Assembly (NCBI GenBank): GCA_947650365.1
Contig: CANTAL010000193.1
Location: forward strand, 186,001 to 250,000
Source: Chamaelirium japonicum
Lineage: Eukaryota > Streptophyta > Magnoliopsida > Liliales > Melanthiaceae
Direction: 5' to 3'
Length of the DNA: 64,000 nt
Position numbers and translations under genes: made by a program
Part shown: one piece after another, positions 63,672 through 64,000 of the stretch
Layout: each line of letters opens with the position of its first letter
Position numbering within the stretch: position 1 is the first letter of the stretch
Notes under the pieces: model-generated
What the model was told of the DNA's origin: nothing
The model's input: the letters and a program-made list of their open reading frames with translations, nothing else
Database searches by the model: none

Positions 63672-63694
63672 GTACGATCCATTCGAATTCATTC
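63662..63694 (+). repeat. 33-bp junction (forward), copy 14
   Basis: Arms perfect; left flank GATCAAACG then GAACGTACG; right flank shortened. Confidence 0.93.
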
Positions 63695-64000
63695 GCACGA
63701 TCCATTCTAATTCATTCATACGATCCATTCTAATCCATTCGCACAATTCATTCGTACGATCCATTCTAATTCATTCGCTCGAATGTATCCATTCTAATCC
63801 ATTCGTACGACCCATTCTAATCCATTCGTACGATCCATTCTAATTCATTCGCATGAATGTAACCATTCTAATTCATTCATTTGATCCATTCTAATTCCTT
63901 CGTATGATCCATTCTAATTCCTTCGTACGATCCATTCTAATTCCTTCGTATGATCCATTCTATTTCATTCGTATGATCCATTCTAATTCCTTTGTACGAT
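63672..64000 (-). repeat. Satellite block, - sense, running off the right edge
   Basis: Starts in the 33-bp junction, then CGCTCGAATG and CATTTGATCC markers, with some of the usual intermediate units missing compared with 38740. It ends in CCTTCGTATG-type units at the window edge. Confidence 0.9.

Larger units (their letters stand above)
1..64000. repeat. 23/28-bp satellite array with frequent strand switches
   Basis: The whole window apart from two short inserts is built from one satellite. The common unit is 23 bp (GAATGAATTAGAATG then GATCGTAC); a 28-bp form has GATACATTCGTGC instead of GATCGTAC. Both can be read as pentamers: GAATG, AATTA, GAATG, then GATCG plus TAC, or GATAC, ATTCG plus TGC. 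Units differ from each other mainly by single substitutions, many of them CG to TG or CA in the CGTACG core. Sense changes about 70 times. No gene, promoter or RNA gene is visible in it. The family is not one I recognise by name. A role in heterochromatin is inferred only from its kind and extent. Confidence 0.97.

Noticed and set aside
1-64000. CRISPR array
   Set aside because: The repeats are contiguous with no unique spacers, variation is spread through every unit, and no cas genes are present.
1-64000. Human satellite II/III
   Set aside because: The pentamer feel is similar, but the 23-bp unit with AATTA and CGTACG is different and a CACTA element is not expected in human DNA.
1-64000. 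Telomeric repeat
   Set aside because: No TTAGGG or TTTAGGG runs are visible on either strand.
1-64000. CENP-B box or other known centromere motif
   Set aside because: ATTCGTACG shares only TTCG with the CENP-B box and lacks its CGGG part.
1-64000. Retroviral or LTR element remnants
   Set aside because: No long direct repeats, primer site, polypurine tract or coding remnants are visible in either non-satellite stretch.

Overview
This window is almost entirely one satellite DNA array; I see no genuine protein-coding gene, tRNA, rRNA or CRISPR array. The basic unit is 23 bp: GAATGAATTAGAATG followed by GATCGTAC, about 35% GC. A second, 28-bp unit is mixed in, with GATACATTCGTGC in place of GATCGTAC. 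Both follow a 5-bp rhythm: GAATG, AATTA, GAATG, GATCG plus TAC, or one more pentamer, ATTCG, in the 28-mer. At about 24 bp per unit the window holds roughly 2,600 to 2,700 units. A unit length not divisible by three, plus a TAG/TAA in AATTAG and its complement, keeps every frame short.

The organism cannot be named from the sequence. The best clue is one 160-bp non-autonomous CACTA-type DNA element (16933-17092) with 13-bp CACTA termini and a 3-bp target duplication. That is typical of plant genomes, so a flowering plant is the most likely source. A gene-free region of this kind is expected in heterochromatin (pericentromere, subtelomere, knob or a B chromosome); which one is unknown.

The outstanding feature is orientation. 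The array is not head-to-tail: it switches strand about 70 times. By my map about 35 kb reads GAATGAATTAG on the + strand and about 28.6 kb reads the complement, in blocks from under 100 bp to about 3.1 kb. Most switches fall on short palindromes already present in the unit (CGTACG, CATTCGTACGAATG, ATCGTACGAT, GTGCAC), and many are copies of a few founder junctions. One founder, a 33-bp inverted repeat at the centre of a far larger palindrome, occurs 14 times in one sense and 5 times as its exact reverse complement. Other switches are perfect palindromes of 54 bp (32857-32910) and 40 bp (51884-51923), or hairpins with 19-bp arms (10187, 23407, 26557, 33787, 48143, 49438).

Above the unit level lies a mosaic of longer repeats: a block of constant 282-bp length in seven copies, a tandem duplication of about 0.92 kb next to the CACTA element, a tandem duplication of about 3.1 kb (about 21.6-27.86 kb), a segment of over 1.5 kb repeated about 22.6 kb apart, and a minus-sense stretch of at least 0.87 kb shared by 38.7 and 53.0 kb. 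The array has therefore grown by copying segments that already contained inversions, and some were copied inverted.

Only two stretches are not satellite: the CACTA element, and an unrecognised segment of about 222 bp and 51% GC at 60236-60457, which sits at a strand switch. All block boundaries were read by eye and may be off by a few bases where the junction itself is palindromic.
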